From Candidatus Schekmanbacteria bacterium RIFCSPLOWO2_02_FULL_38_14 (GTDB lineage Bacteria; Schekmanbacteria; GWA2-38-11): a stretch of DNA of 64,000 nucleotides. Where the stretch lies: assembly GCA_001790855.1 (NCBI GenBank), contig MGDH01000008.1, forward strand, positions 14,990-78,989, given 5' to 3'. Under the pieces are notes generated by a model. That model worked only from the letters and a program-made list of their open reading frames with translations. It was not told where the DNA came from and searched no databases. Positions within the stretch are counted from its first letter, which is position 1; each line of letters opens with the position of its first letter. Both the position numbers and the translations under genes were made by a program. This document shows positions 34,909-42,564 of the stretch, in pieces.

Positions 34909-35490
34909 TTACTCCCACGGAGGATTAATGCTTGATTTATACCTGTAAGATTTTATTCTTCCTGTTGTAATGACTGTTACTGCCTTCATGCGGTCCTTGC
35001 TACTTGCTGTAAGGTCCTGAGAAAGGATAAAATAAGCAGTCCCGTTATCGCTGGCAGTCCCATCTGTTTTGAAATAAAATTTAGGGGGATTTCCTGAAAA
35101 ATTTACAGAACTTGTAATTGCGCTTCCGCTGACCCCGATGGTTCCGGAAACATATCCAAATCGCACATCCGGGGAATCAGTGCCTATATTTACTGTCTTA
35201 TATAATTCACTACTGTCAGCAGTTCCATTATTATTATTATCATCATAAATACTATAGCGATTGTTGTTTATATCAAAAGTTATAATGTACTTATTATTTT
35301 CAGAAATAGCGCGGAACTTTGCCAGCATTAAATCAGAAAAAAGGTTTCTGGCAGCTCCGTTTACTCTTATGTTCCTAAGCATGGAGATTATTGATGGAGT
35401 AGCAATGGCTGCCATTACACCCATTATGGCAACAACAATAAGGGTTTCTAAAAGGGTAAATCCATAATCTCTTTTTTTAAAATGTTTCAT
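34909..35490 (-). CDS. FimT/GspH-like pseudopilin
   Basis: A 193-residue minor pilin: leader 'MKHFKKRDYG' and then 'FTLLETLIVVAIMGVMAAIATPSI' (cleavage after Gly; Glu5). It is followed by 'NGAARNLFSDLMLAKFRAISENNKYIITFDINNNRYSIYDD', the GspH/FimT pattern. The C-terminal domain is beta-rich. It is the first gene of the minor-pilin operon, with pilV 2 bp downstream. FimT in other bacteria binds DNA for uptake or primes pili; which applies here cannot be told from sequence. Confidence 0.88.
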   Translation of the reverse strand: MKHFKKRDYGFTLLETLIVVAIMGVMAAIATPSIISMLRNIRVNGAARNLFSDLMLAKFRAISENNKYIITFDINNNRYSIYDDNNNNGTADSSELYKTVNIGTDSPDVRFGYVSGTIGVSGSAITSSVNFSGNPPKFYFKTDGTASDNGTAYFILSQDLTASSKDRMKAVTVITTGRIKSYRYKSSINPPWE

Positions 35491-35567
35491 AATTAAAAAT
35501 ACATCAGATTTCTTGCAAAATCAAGAGAACTATTGGGGAACAGGAAACAGATTTTTTCATCATTATG

Positions 35568-35978
35568 CTATTTTTCGGGCTTTTCTTCTCTAAAAGTAGC
35601 CAATAAATTAATCACAAAGAGCAGAATAGAGACAGCCATAGTTATCCCGAACAGCACCAGCAGGTAATCTGTTAATCTTCCTCCAAAATAGACTGAGATT
35701 GTATAAAAGGTTGCCATCCCAATAAGCCCTATGTTTGCGGTCCAGAACTGAATGTTTGCCATTGGTTTGCTGTAAAGTTCCTTGCCACGGAATCTTGGAA
35801 GGACATGGTACCCTACTCCGAAAATCATCATTGATACAAAACCAAGAAGGTTAAAGTGGGAATGAACAAACACAAGGTTCTGATAGTTTGAATTATAAAG
35901 GAAAAGAACTCCCAGGATTGTTCCCAAAAGAAGATAGGTGAGAGATGCTTTTATAAACCTTACAACAAAGATATCCAT
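35568..35978 (-). CDS. small haem-copper oxidase subunit I-like membrane protein
   Basis: A 136-residue four-helix membrane protein: helices at about 8-28, 42-60, 76-95 and 104-127. 'VFVHSHFNLLGFVSMMIFGVGYHVLPRF' resembles the region around haem-ligand histidines in cbb3/NOR-type subunit I (H39, H41 and H58), but the chain is far too short for an oxidase. Comparable stand-alone proteins are annotated as subunit-I-like. A haem-binding sensor or accessory protein is possible (inference). It has a good ribosome site (AAAGGAG). It is downstream of the Crp/Fnr regulator, with a 55 bp gap. Confidence 0.75.
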   Translation of the reverse strand: MDIFVVRFIKASLTYLLLGTILGVLFLYNSNYQNLVFVHSHFNLLGFVSMMIFGVGYHVLPRFRGKELYSKPMANIQFWTANIGLIGMATFYTISVYFGGRLTDYLLVLFGITMAVSILLFVINLLATFREEKPEK

Positions 35979-36033
35979 GCAAAACTCCTTTCTTTTTTAT
36001 TAAAGGGTATTTCAATTTAATATGAGATATATT

Positions 36034-36720
36034 TTACCCTTCGATAATTTTTAACAGCTTGCCTATATTCAAAATTATTATTTTTCTTTCTGATGACTTG
36101 ATAATTCCGTCTTTTGTCCATCTGCTCATTATCCTGATTGTAGTTTCAACAGTTGTTCCAACCATTTCAGCTATATCCTGTCTTGTAAGCAGCAGGCTGA
36201 GTTTTACAGTATTTTTATCCTTTTCTCCAACCTTATCTGCCATTTTAACCAGCAGGCTTGCAATTCTTTTTTCAACTCTTTCAACAGCAAGATTTCTTAT
36301 GGTATCAATGGCTTCTCTGAGCCTTCTTCCTAAAGTTCCAATAATTTTTCTTGCTATAACAGGATATTTTTCTAAAAGATTAAAAAAGTCCTTTCTTGAT
36401 GTCATCATGATTTCACAATCTTCCATTGCTTCAGCAGTAGCCGGGTAGGGACCACCATCAAATATTGAAACCTGGGCAAAGGCTTCACCGCTTGGTATCA
36501 CTTCTAATAATACATTTTTTCCCGTTTCAGAATGTTTTATAATTTTTACCTTTCCTTCTTTTACTATGCAAAGATATTCCGAGGGTTCACCTTCAAAAAA
36601 AATGTATTCTCCCTTTGAATATTTTTTCTCGAAAAAGTTTTTTGCAATAATCCTGCAGTCTTCTTCAGGGAGTGATGAGAATAAAGAGTTTTTCTTCAAA
36701 AGTTCAAATTTTTCATTCAT
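36034..36720 (-). CDS. Crp/Fnr-family transcriptional regulator
   Basis: A 228-residue regulator. A cyclic-nucleotide-binding-like beta-roll covers about 15-120 ('YSKGEYIFFEGEPSEYLCIVKEGKVKI', 'SGEAFAQVSIFDGGPYPATAEA'). A dimerisation helix follows, then a C-terminal winged HTH at about 165-215 ('LTRQDIAEMVGTTVETTIRIMSRWTKDGII'). Cysteines at 22, 51 and about 102 do not form the N-terminal four-Cys motif of classical oxygen-sensing Fnr, so the ligand is unclear. It lies upstream of the oxidase-like gene, which may be its target or share its transcript. Confidence 0.92.
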   Translation of the reverse strand: MNEKFELLKKNSLFSSLPEEDCRIIAKNFFEKKYSKGEYIFFEGEPSEYLCIVKEGKVKIIKHSETGKNVLLEVIPSGEAFAQVSIFDGGPYPATAEAMEDCEIMMTSRKDFFNLLEKYPVIARKIIGTLGRRLREAIDTIRNLAVERVEKRIASLLVKMADKVGEKDKNTVKLSLLLTRQDIAEMVGTTVETTIRIMSRWTKDGIIKSSERKIIILNIGKLLKIIEG

Positions 36721-36872
36721 GCCTTTAACTTATATTAAATTACTTTTTATTTCAATATGTTAATTGATTCTTTCTCAACAACTTAATTTATTTTAAGATT
36801 AAGAAATATCATTTGATTTATGAAGGGCATATATATAACATAGCAAAAAGTAACAATAAAAGGAATAAACAA

Positions 36873-36983
36873 ATGCCCCGTATTTTCGACAATATCCAGC
36901 AACAACTTTTACCAGCTCTTCAGGATACATTAAAAGTCGCAAACCGTGCAGACTTTGAGCATAAGAGAGGGAAAATAAAATAA
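36873..36983 (+). pseudogene. truncated 5' fragment of a PLD-domain/helicase-type gene
   Basis: A 36-codon frame whose first 28 residues (MPRIFDNIQQQLLPALQDTL then KVANRADF) match the characteristic N-terminus of large phospholipase-D-domain SNF2/DEAD helicase proteins found in defence islands, normally continuing 'CVGYFNLRGW'. Here it breaks after ADF into EHKRGKIK and a stop. It appears to be the stub of a deleted gene. It lies immediately before radC and marks the left edge of the accessory region. Confidence 0.55.
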
Positions 36984-36989
36984 AAAATA

Positions 36990-37685
36990 ATGAGTAAAGA
37001 TAAATCTTTCACCATTCACGACCTGCCAAAACAGGAAAGACCAAGAGAAAGGCTTAAGAATCTCGGAGCAGAAGCACTTTCCTCCCAGGAACTTTTGGCA
37101 TTGATTATTGGTCGCGGTATTCCAAAAAAATCAGTCATAAATATTGCACAGGAGTTATTGACAAAGTTTGGCAATATTAAAGCTATAAGTCAGGCAACTA
37201 TAGAGGAACTATCTCAAATAAAAGGGATAGGTTTTGCAAAGGCAGTACAAATAAAAGCCTGTTTTGAATTAGGCAAAAGACAGGATTTGGAACCAGAGAT
37301 TAAAAATATTGATATCTCAAATCCAGAAAGTTTGATAAAAGTTATCAGTGCAAGTATTCAGGATAAAGCAAAGGAACATTTCAAGCTTGTTCTTTTAAAT
37401 GCACGGAATAAAATCATTGGTATATCTACTATATCTGTTGGCACATTAAACTCAAATTTAGTGCATCCGCGAGAAGTTTTTAAAGAAGCTATCGTCCATA
37501 GTGCTGCTTCAGTCGTTTTAGTCCATAATCATCCTTCTGGTGACCCTGAGCCTTCGGAAGATGATTTGACGATTACAAAAAGATTAGTAGAAGCTGGCAA
37601 AATTTTAGGGATTGAGGTTACAGACCATATAATTATTACTAAAAATGGATTTTTTAGTTTTAAAGAGAGAGGATTATTGAGATAA
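36990..37685 (+). CDS. radC: RadC/JAB domain protein
   Basis: A 231-residue RadC family protein. The N-terminal part has a helix-hairpin-helix-like stretch 'ISQATIEELSQIKGIGFAKAVQIKAC' (about 60-88). The C-terminal JAMM/MPN+ metal site reads 'VLVHNHPSGDPEPSEDDLTITKRL' (His-x-His, Asp). Chromosomal RadC has no firm repair role; copies in islands are often associated with mobile elements. It follows the helicase stub by 6 bp and precedes the ORF6N gene by 41 bp. Confidence 0.92.
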   Translation: MSKDKSFTIHDLPKQERPRERLKNLGAEALSSQELLALIIGRGIPKKSVINIAQELLTKFGNIKAISQATIEELSQIKGIGFAKAVQIKACFELGKRQDLEPEIKNIDISNPESLIKVISASIQDKAKEHFKLVLLNARNKIIGISTISVGTLNSNLVHPREVFKEAIVHSAASVVLVHNHPSGDPEPSEDDLTITKRLVEAGKILGIEVTDHIIITKNGFFSFKERGLLR

Positions 37686-37690
37686 ACTTG

Positions 37691-37709
37691 AAGTCACAAA
37701 TTGTGACTT
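37691..37709. promoter_or_regulatory. 19-bp palindrome upstream of the ORF6N gene (candidate operator)
   Basis: Perfect 9-base arms AAGTCACAA and TTGTGACTT around a single A, ending 17 bases before the ORF6N start codon. A second palindrome of the same pattern, TC(A/G)CA-N3-TG(T/C)GA core, lies inside the gene at 37924-37944. Autoregulation by the ORF6N protein is inferred. Confidence 0.55.
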
Positions 37710-37726
37710 TAGAATGGAAAGGGTAG

Positions 37727-38242
37727 ATGAAGACACTGATTCCATTAGAAGCGATTGAGAAAAAAATCTATTTGATACGTGGACAAAAGGTGATGTTAGA
37801 TAAGGACCTTGCAGTTCTTTATTGTGTAAAAGCGATACGATTAAGAGAACAAGTTAAACGAAATATAAAACGTTTTCCTGAAGATTTTATGTTCCAATTA
37901 GATGAAAAAGAGATTGACATTATGGTATCGCAAAATGCGATACCTTCACGTAAATACCTCGGAGGGTATCAGCCTTATGTTTTCACAGAACAAGGAGTTG
38001 CAATGCTCGCCACTGTTTTAAACAGTGAAAGAGCAATAAAAGTCAACATTGAGGTTATGAGAACATTTGTCAGGCTACGCCAGATGCTTGCTTCCAACAA
38101 AGAACTTGCCAAAAGGCTTGATGAACTTGAAAGTAAATATGATGCACAATTCAGGGTTGTCTTTGACGCTATCCGTCAGTTGATGACTCCACCTGAACCA
38201 AGACAGAAACAAATTGGCTTTCTCAAAGGCAAAGAGAAATAA
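37727..38242 (+). CDS. ORF6N domain protein (phage antirepressor-like DNA-binding protein)
   Basis: A 171-residue protein. Its first 90 residues are the ORF6N domain: 'LIPLEAIEKKIYLIRGQKVMLDKDLAVLYCV', 'REQVKRNIKRFPEDFMFQLDEKE', 'LGGYQPYVFTEQGVAMLATVL'. A helical, coiled-coil-like tail follows (about 110-171, 'RLRQMLASNKELAKRLDELESKYD'). These proteins bind DNA, as known for phage antirepressors, and are common companions of restriction-modification genes. It is 15 bp upstream of the hsdM-like gene. Perfect palindromes lie just before and inside it, see the neighbouring entries. Confidence 0.9.
   Translation: MKTLIPLEAIEKKIYLIRGQKVMLDKDLAVLYCVKAIRLREQVKRNIKRFPEDFMFQLDEKEIDIMVSQNAIPSRKYLGGYQPYVFTEQGVAMLATVLNSERAIKVNIEVMRTFVRLRQMLASNKELAKRLDELESKYDAQFRVVFDAIRQLMTPPEPRQKQIGFLKGKEK
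37924..37944. promoter_or_regulatory. 21-bp intragenic palindrome within the ORF6N gene
   Basis: Perfect 9-base arms GGTATCGCA (37924-37932) and TGCGATACC (37936-37944) around AAA. It encodes part of the conserved 'MVSQNAIPS' stretch. Its core TCGCA-AAA-TGCGA resembles TCACA-AAT-TGTGA of the palindrome upstream of the start codon. It could be a second operator or an mRNA hairpin. Confidence 0.5.
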
Positions 38243-38257
38243 AGGATAGTATTTACT

Positions 38258-40267
38258 ATGAAGAATATAACTTACACACCTCCAAAAGAAAGAATTGGCA
38301 CAGAAGAAATCTTTGATCTGATTTTCAAAGATTCTTCTATAAAACATGGGTTACAAGAATTCTCAAAAGACATTCTAAAAAAAGTCAGTGCATTTGAAAA
38401 AGAAAATGGAAGATTTTATGTTCGTTGCTTAAAGAGAAATAAGGACATTTTTGTTTATGACAAAAATAAAAAAATGGGAAAGCCTGAGGAAGTTATACGT
38501 CAGCTTTGGCTAATAAAGCTAACTCAGGGATACAAATATCCAATAGACAGAATAGAGGTTGAGAAGTCAGTTCAATTTGGAAGGGAAGTAAGAACAAAAG
38601 CAGCAGATATTGTCTTATATAAAGAAGATAAAGTTACTCCATACATAATTTTTGAAGTTAAAGAACCTAATGCCAAGAAAGCCGAAGAACAATTAAAATC
38701 ATATTTAAGTGCAGAGGGCTCAGAAGGTGGTGTTTGGTCTAATGGAATTCAAAAATTTATACTTTATCGCCCTTACCCTAAAGAATATGTAACTACCCTT
38801 TCAGATATCCCTGATGTCAATCAAACATGGGATGATCTTTTTGAAGAAAAAAGAACTTACGATGAATTGAAAGACAAGTTTGATTTATCTTTTATCATTT
38901 CCCGACTTGAAGAAATGGTTTTGGCGCAAGCTGGAGTAAACGTATTTGAGGAGGTTTTTAAATTAATCTATGCCAAGCTCTATGATGAAGACCAGGCAAG
39001 AAATGTTAGGGCAAAAGGAGAAGTTCATTTTAGACAATATAAGGAACCAAAGAAAACATACACTATTATTAATGATGAGCTTTTTAAAGGCGCAATTCAA
39101 GAATGGCAAGATATTTTTAACCCTTTATCCAAGATTGATTTGACACCAGAACAGTTACAGATATGTGTTCCTTTCTTAGAAGACAAAAAATTCTTCGGAT
39201 CAGGTAGAGAAGAGTTAGAAATTATAGACCGTGCCTTTGAACATTTGATTGCAGAAGTTTCAAAAGGTCAAAAAGGGCAGTATTTCACGCCTCGTAATGT
39301 AATTAAGATGTGCGTTAAAATACTTAATCCCATAAAGAATGAACATATCATTGACCCTGCTTGTGGTTCAGGTGGGTTTTTACTTCATACCATGTATTGG
39401 GTCTGGGATAATGATTTAAAATCTGCTTCTGATGCTGCAAAACAAAAATACGCTAACCGCTATCTGTATGGAATTGACTTTGATGACAATATGCGCCGAA
39501 TTTCTCAAGCCTTAATGCTTATTGCCGGCGATGGCAAACACAATATCTTCAAGCGTAATTCCTTAGATGGAAGAGACTGGATTGGTGAACAGGCAGAGGG
39601 AGCAAGGATATCTTTAAAATCACTTTTGAGACTGTTTGAAAACTCCAAAGAGAATGAAGAAAATCGTAAGACTTATCGCTATCTCAATTTTGATATATTA
39701 ATGACCAATCCTCCCTTTGCTGGTGAAATAACAGATTCTGCTCTGCTGCGTCAGTACGAATTTGCAAAGAAGAATGGAAAACTTAAACAAAAAGTTGAAC
39801 GCCATTTACTTTTCATTGAGCGTTCTTTAGATGCACTCCGTCCTGGTGGAAGAATGGCGATTGTTTTACCTCAAGGAGTTTTTAATAATACTAATATGGA
39901 ATGGATAAGATTATGGTTTTTTGAAAAAGCACGAATCTTAGCGGTAGTTGGTTTAGAAGGAAATACCTTTAAACTTCCTGCTCCTGCCAAAGGCACAGGA
40001 ACGAAAACCTCGGTTTTGTTTTTGCAGAAATGGGAAAAAGACCAAAAACCTTTAGATGATTATCCAATATTCATGGCTGTCTCTAAAAAATCCGGCAAGG
40101 ATAATTCTGGAGAGTATATTTTTATAAACGATGAAGGAAAAAGAATAACTGCTAAAAATGGCATTTTTGAAGCACATGAGAGTTTAAAGCTTGATGATGA
40201 TTTGAACGAGATTGCAGAAGAATTCATAAAGTTTGCTGGAAAAGAAAAGTTTGAGTGGTGGAGATGA
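38258..40267 (+). CDS. type I-like DNA N6-adenine methylase with N-terminal nuclease domain
   Basis: A 669-residue fusion. Residues about 1-160 are an HsdR_N-type PD-(D/E)xK domain: 'VRTKAADIVLYKED' (D117) and 'YIIFEVKEPN' (E133-x-K135), preceded by 'RQLWLIKLTQGYKYP'. Residues about 330-660 are a gamma-class adenine methylase of the HsdM type, with 'RGQYFTPRNVIKMC'-like 'KGQYFTPRNVIKMC', motif I 'DPACGSGGFLLHT' near 366 and catalytic motif IV 'NPPF' near 483. With the adjacent specificity subunit and no HsdR motor gene, the architecture recalls BcgI-like type IIB enzymes. Whether it cleaves DNA cannot be told from sequence. Confidence 0.87.
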   Translation: MKNITYTPPKERIGTEEIFDLIFKDSSIKHGLQEFSKDILKKVSAFEKENGRFYVRCLKRNKDIFVYDKNKKMGKPEEVIRQLWLIKLTQGYKYPIDRIEVEKSVQFGREVRTKAADIVLYKEDKVTPYIIFEVKEPNAKKAEEQLKSYLSAEGSEGGVWSNGIQKFILYRPYPKEYVTTLSDIPDVNQTWDDLFEEKRTYDELKDKFDLSFIISRLEEMVLAQAGVNVFEEVFKLIYAKLYDEDQARNVRAKGEVHFRQYKEPKKTYTIINDELFKGAIQEWQDIFNPLSKIDLTPEQLQICVPFLEDKKFFGSGREELEIIDRAFEHLIAEVSKGQKGQYFTPRNVIKMCVKILNPIKNEHIIDPACGSGGFLLHTMYWVWDNDLKSASDAAKQKYANRYLYGIDFDDNMRRISQALMLIAGDGKHNIFKRNSLDGRDWIGEQAEGARISLKSLLRLFENSKENEENRKTYRYLNFDILMTNPPFAGEITDSALLRQYEFAKKNGKLKQKVERHLLFIERSLDALRPGGRMAIVLPQGVFNNTNMEWIRLWFFEKARILAVVGLEGNTFKLPAPAKGTGTKTSVLFLQKWEKDQKPLDDYPIFMAVSKKSGKDNSGEYIFINDEGKRITAKNGIFEAHESLKLDDDLNEIAEEFIKFAGKEKFEWWR

Positions 40268-41619
40268 TAACTTATTCAATCATTCAGAAATCTCAACTTG
40301 AGAGTGCAAATAGGCTTGATGCAGAGTATTATCAGCCTGAGTATTTTATAGACTATTCAAAAGGTAATTGGAAACCAATTGGTAGCTTTTTAGAAATTTG
40401 TCAGTATGGTATTTCTCAAGCTATGAACGAAAATGCTGTAGGATGCCCTATTTTTCGAATGGATGATATAAAAAATGCTTTTTTAATGGATGACGAAGTT
40501 AAGTATGTGGAAATTTCTAAAAATATTTTTACTCAATTCAAATTAGAGAAAAATGATGTTTTATTTAACCGGGTAAATTCAGAGGATTTTGTTGGTCGCA
40601 CGGGTATTTTTAAATTAGATGGGATTTTTGTTTTTGCCTCTTACCTTGTTAGATTACGAGTCAAAAAAGAAGACTCTATACTTGCAGATTATTTGAATAT
40701 TTTTCTAAATTCATCCTTTGGTATTAAACAAATTAGAAAATTTAGAAGGCGTGCAGTAAATCAGGCAAATGTAAATGCAGAAGAATTAAAACAGATTAGA
40801 ATTCCTGTCTTTCCACAAAATATTCAAAAAGAAATTGAGCAACTAAGTAACGAGTCATGGAATAATTATGAATTATCCAAAGCCTTATACTCCCAAGCTG
40901 AAGATTTGCTTTTAGAAGAATTGGGTCTGAAAGATTTTAAACCAGAAGAAGATTTATCCTGTACTGTTAACCTCTCCGAAGTAAAGTCTGCTCACCGTGC
41001 CGATGCTGAATACTTTCAGCCGAAATATGAGAAAATAATAGAGAAAATCAAAAAATATGGTGCTGAAGTATTGCTAAATATTGTTGAAAATGTGCCTGCA
41101 AAATTTAACCCTCTTACACAACCAGATAAATTATTTAAATATGTAGAACTTTCAAATATAAACTCTTCAATTGGTATTATTGATGGATATTCTGAGGTTT
41201 CTGGCCAAGAAGCTCCCGGTAGGGCAAAAAGAGTTTTAAAGACAAATGATGTAATTGTTTCCAGTGTTGAAGGATCATTAGAAAAAGTAGCATTAGCGAA
41301 TAAAGAGCAAGATGGATTCTTAGCTTCAACAGGATTTTTTCAATTCCGAGGTAAAGAAATTTTACCTGAAGTTTTATTAGTTCTCGCAAAAAGTCTTGTT
41401 TTACAAATGCAATTAGAAAAACAATGCGCTGGCACAATACTCACTGCTGTCCCAAAAGAAGCAATAAAAAATGTTTTTATTCCTATTCTTCCTAAATCCA
41501 TTCAGCAAAAAATTGCTGATTTAGTTCGGCAATCCCATGAAGCGCGCAGGAAAGCAAAAGAATTATTAGAGGAAGCCAAGCGAAAAGTTGAAGAGATGAT
41601 TGAGAAAAAGTGCAATTAA
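40264..41619 (+). CDS. type I-like restriction-modification specificity subunit
   Basis: A 451-residue HsdS-type protein with two target-recognition domains (about 20-200 and 240-420). Each is followed by a helical spacer: 'FPQNIQKEIEQLSNESW' and 'LPKSIQQKIADLVRQSHEARRKAKELLEEAKRKVEEM'. Repeated 'SANRLDAEYYQPEY' and 'SAHRADAEYFQPKY' mark the two halves and reveal an internal duplication. Start chosen at the ATG that overlaps the methylase stop (ATGA), not an in-frame GTG nine bases upstream. The two TRDs define a bipartite recognition sequence, which cannot be predicted here. Confidence 0.88.
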   Translation: MITYSIIQKSQLESANRLDAEYYQPEYFIDYSKGNWKPIGSFLEICQYGISQAMNENAVGCPIFRMDDIKNAFLMDDEVKYVEISKNIFTQFKLEKNDVLFNRVNSEDFVGRTGIFKLDGIFVFASYLVRLRVKKEDSILADYLNIFLNSSFGIKQIRKFRRRAVNQANVNAEELKQIRIPVFPQNIQKEIEQLSNESWNNYELSKALYSQAEDLLLEELGLKDFKPEEDLSCTVNLSEVKSAHRADAEYFQPKYEKIIEKIKKYGAEVLLNIVENVPAKFNPLTQPDKLFKYVELSNINSSIGIIDGYSEVSGQEAPGRAKRVLKTNDVIVSSVEGSLEKVALANKEQDGFLASTGFFQFRGKEILPEVLLVLAKSLVLQMQLEKQCAGTILTAVPKEAIKNVFIPILPKSIQQKIADLVRQSHEARRKAKELLEEAKRKVEEMIEKKCN

Positions 41620-41775
41620 CCTATGGATATTTGTGACTAGAAATCACACATTTATTAAATAGCCAAATTTGAGCTAAACAAAAAAGTAGGGTGCATCCTT
41701 ATAAAAAGAAGAACTGGACTTCATAATCAACTACGACATCAAATACAGAATGGGGCGGGAGAGTCAGGAGGAGGA

Positions 41776-41916
41776 GTGAGACAGGAAGAACTCAAAAAGC
41801 TGTTAGATGAATTAAGAAATTTGCCAGTGGAAACGGAGTGGAAAACTCTAAAGAAGTTTCTGTTTGACAGTTTTAATCTAACTGTGGCCATAATAAGAAA
41901 TGAGAGCATAACTTAA
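41776..41916 (+). pseudogene. AlbA_2/Schlafen-type gene fragment
   Basis: A 46-codon frame from GTG with AGGAGG upstream: 'RQEELKKLLDELRNLPVETEW' then 'KTLKK'. This resembles the opening of AlbA_2-domain ATP-binding proteins (typically '...LR.LP.ETEW.EFK'), which often accompany type I restriction loci. It terminates after a short unrelated tail. The stretch 41620-41775 before it holds no convincing gene; it is AT-rich and includes TGTGACTAGAAATCACA. Confidence 0.4.
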
Positions 41917-41933
41917 TAATATTGAGGGGAATA

Positions 41934-42227
41934 ATGAAAACACTTGAAGAGATAAGGAATTTGCTGTTAAGGCATAAAGAACAACTAAGGAAAGAATATG
42001 GGGTAAAAGAAATTGGCATATTCGGATCTTATATAAGGGGTGAACAGGACAAAAGCAGCGACCTTGATATTCTCATAGAGCTTGAAAAACCTATTGGGTT
42101 TGTGAAGTTCCTAAAGCTTGAGAATAGCTTATCTGCTTTGATAGGAATTAAAGTCGAACTTGTAACCAAAAAAGCCTTAAAGCCTTATATAGGACAACGC
42201 ATTCTTCAAGAAGTTAGATATGTCTAA
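41934..42227 (+). CDS. mntA: MNT-type minimal nucleotidyltransferase (antitoxin)
   Basis: A 97-residue minimal nucleotidyltransferase: 'KEIGIFGSYIRGEQDKSSDLDILIEL' with the Gly-Ser and Asp-x-Asp metal site. The ATG (with GAGGGGA upstream) is chosen over an in-frame TTG. It overlaps hepT by 8 bp. In known MntA-HepT systems MntA adds AMP to HepT and neutralises it. The pair here fits that organisation. The C-terminal 'ALKPYIGQRILQEVRYV' is usual for the family. Confidence 0.85.
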   Translation: MKTLEEIRNLLLRHKEQLRKEYGVKEIGIFGSYIRGEQDKSSDLDILIELEKPIGFVKFLKLENSLSALIGIKVELVTKKALKPYIGQRILQEVRYV

Positions 42228-42564
42228 AGAACGACTGTTACAGGATTATCTAAATGACATTATAGAATCCATCTCTGATATAAGAGAATTTATAAAAGGA
42301 ATGTCATTTGAAGATTTTTCAAAAGATAAGAAGACAATAAAAGCTGTTGTGAGAAGTCTTGAAGTCATTGGAGAAGCAGCAAACAAAATCCCTCAGAATC
42401 TCAGAGATAATTACCCTGAAACTTCCTGGCAGGAAATTATTGGAATGAGAAATCGACTTATCCACGAATATTTCGGAATAGATATTGAGATTCTCTGGCA
42501 GACAATAGAAGAAGACTTAGAACCCCTATATAAAACTGTCAAAAGAATAGTTTCTGATACCTAA
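42220..42564 (+). CDS. hepT: HepT-family toxin (DUF86)
   Basis: A 114-residue HEPN-domain protein with the RX4HXY ribonuclease motif 'RNRLIHEY' near residues 85-92. Other HepT features are 'FSKDKKTIKAVVRSLEVIGEAANKIP' and the C-terminal 'EILWQTIEEDL'. It forms a coupled pair with the upstream MNT gene, 8 bp overlap. A DUF2283 gene begins inside its stop (TAATG). It probably acts on RNA when not modified by its partner (established for characterised homologues). Confidence 0.9.
   Translation: MSKERLLQDYLNDIIESISDIREFIKGMSFEDFSKDKKTIKAVVRSLEVIGEAANKIPQNLRDNYPETSWQEIIGMRNRLIHEYFGIDIEILWQTIEEDLEPLYKTVKRIVSDT

Noticed and set aside
36740-36790. TTGATTCTTTCTCAA upstream of the Crp/Fnr gene, resembling an Fnr or Crp box
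   Set aside because: Spacing is 5 rather than 4 and the arms are imperfect, so in this AT-rich DNA it is not distinguishable from chance.
37691-37709. Palindrome upstream of ORF6N as a Crp site
   Set aside because: The order is TCACA-N3-TGTGA, the reverse of the Crp arrangement TGTGA-N6-TCACA; self-regulation by ORF6N is a better guess.
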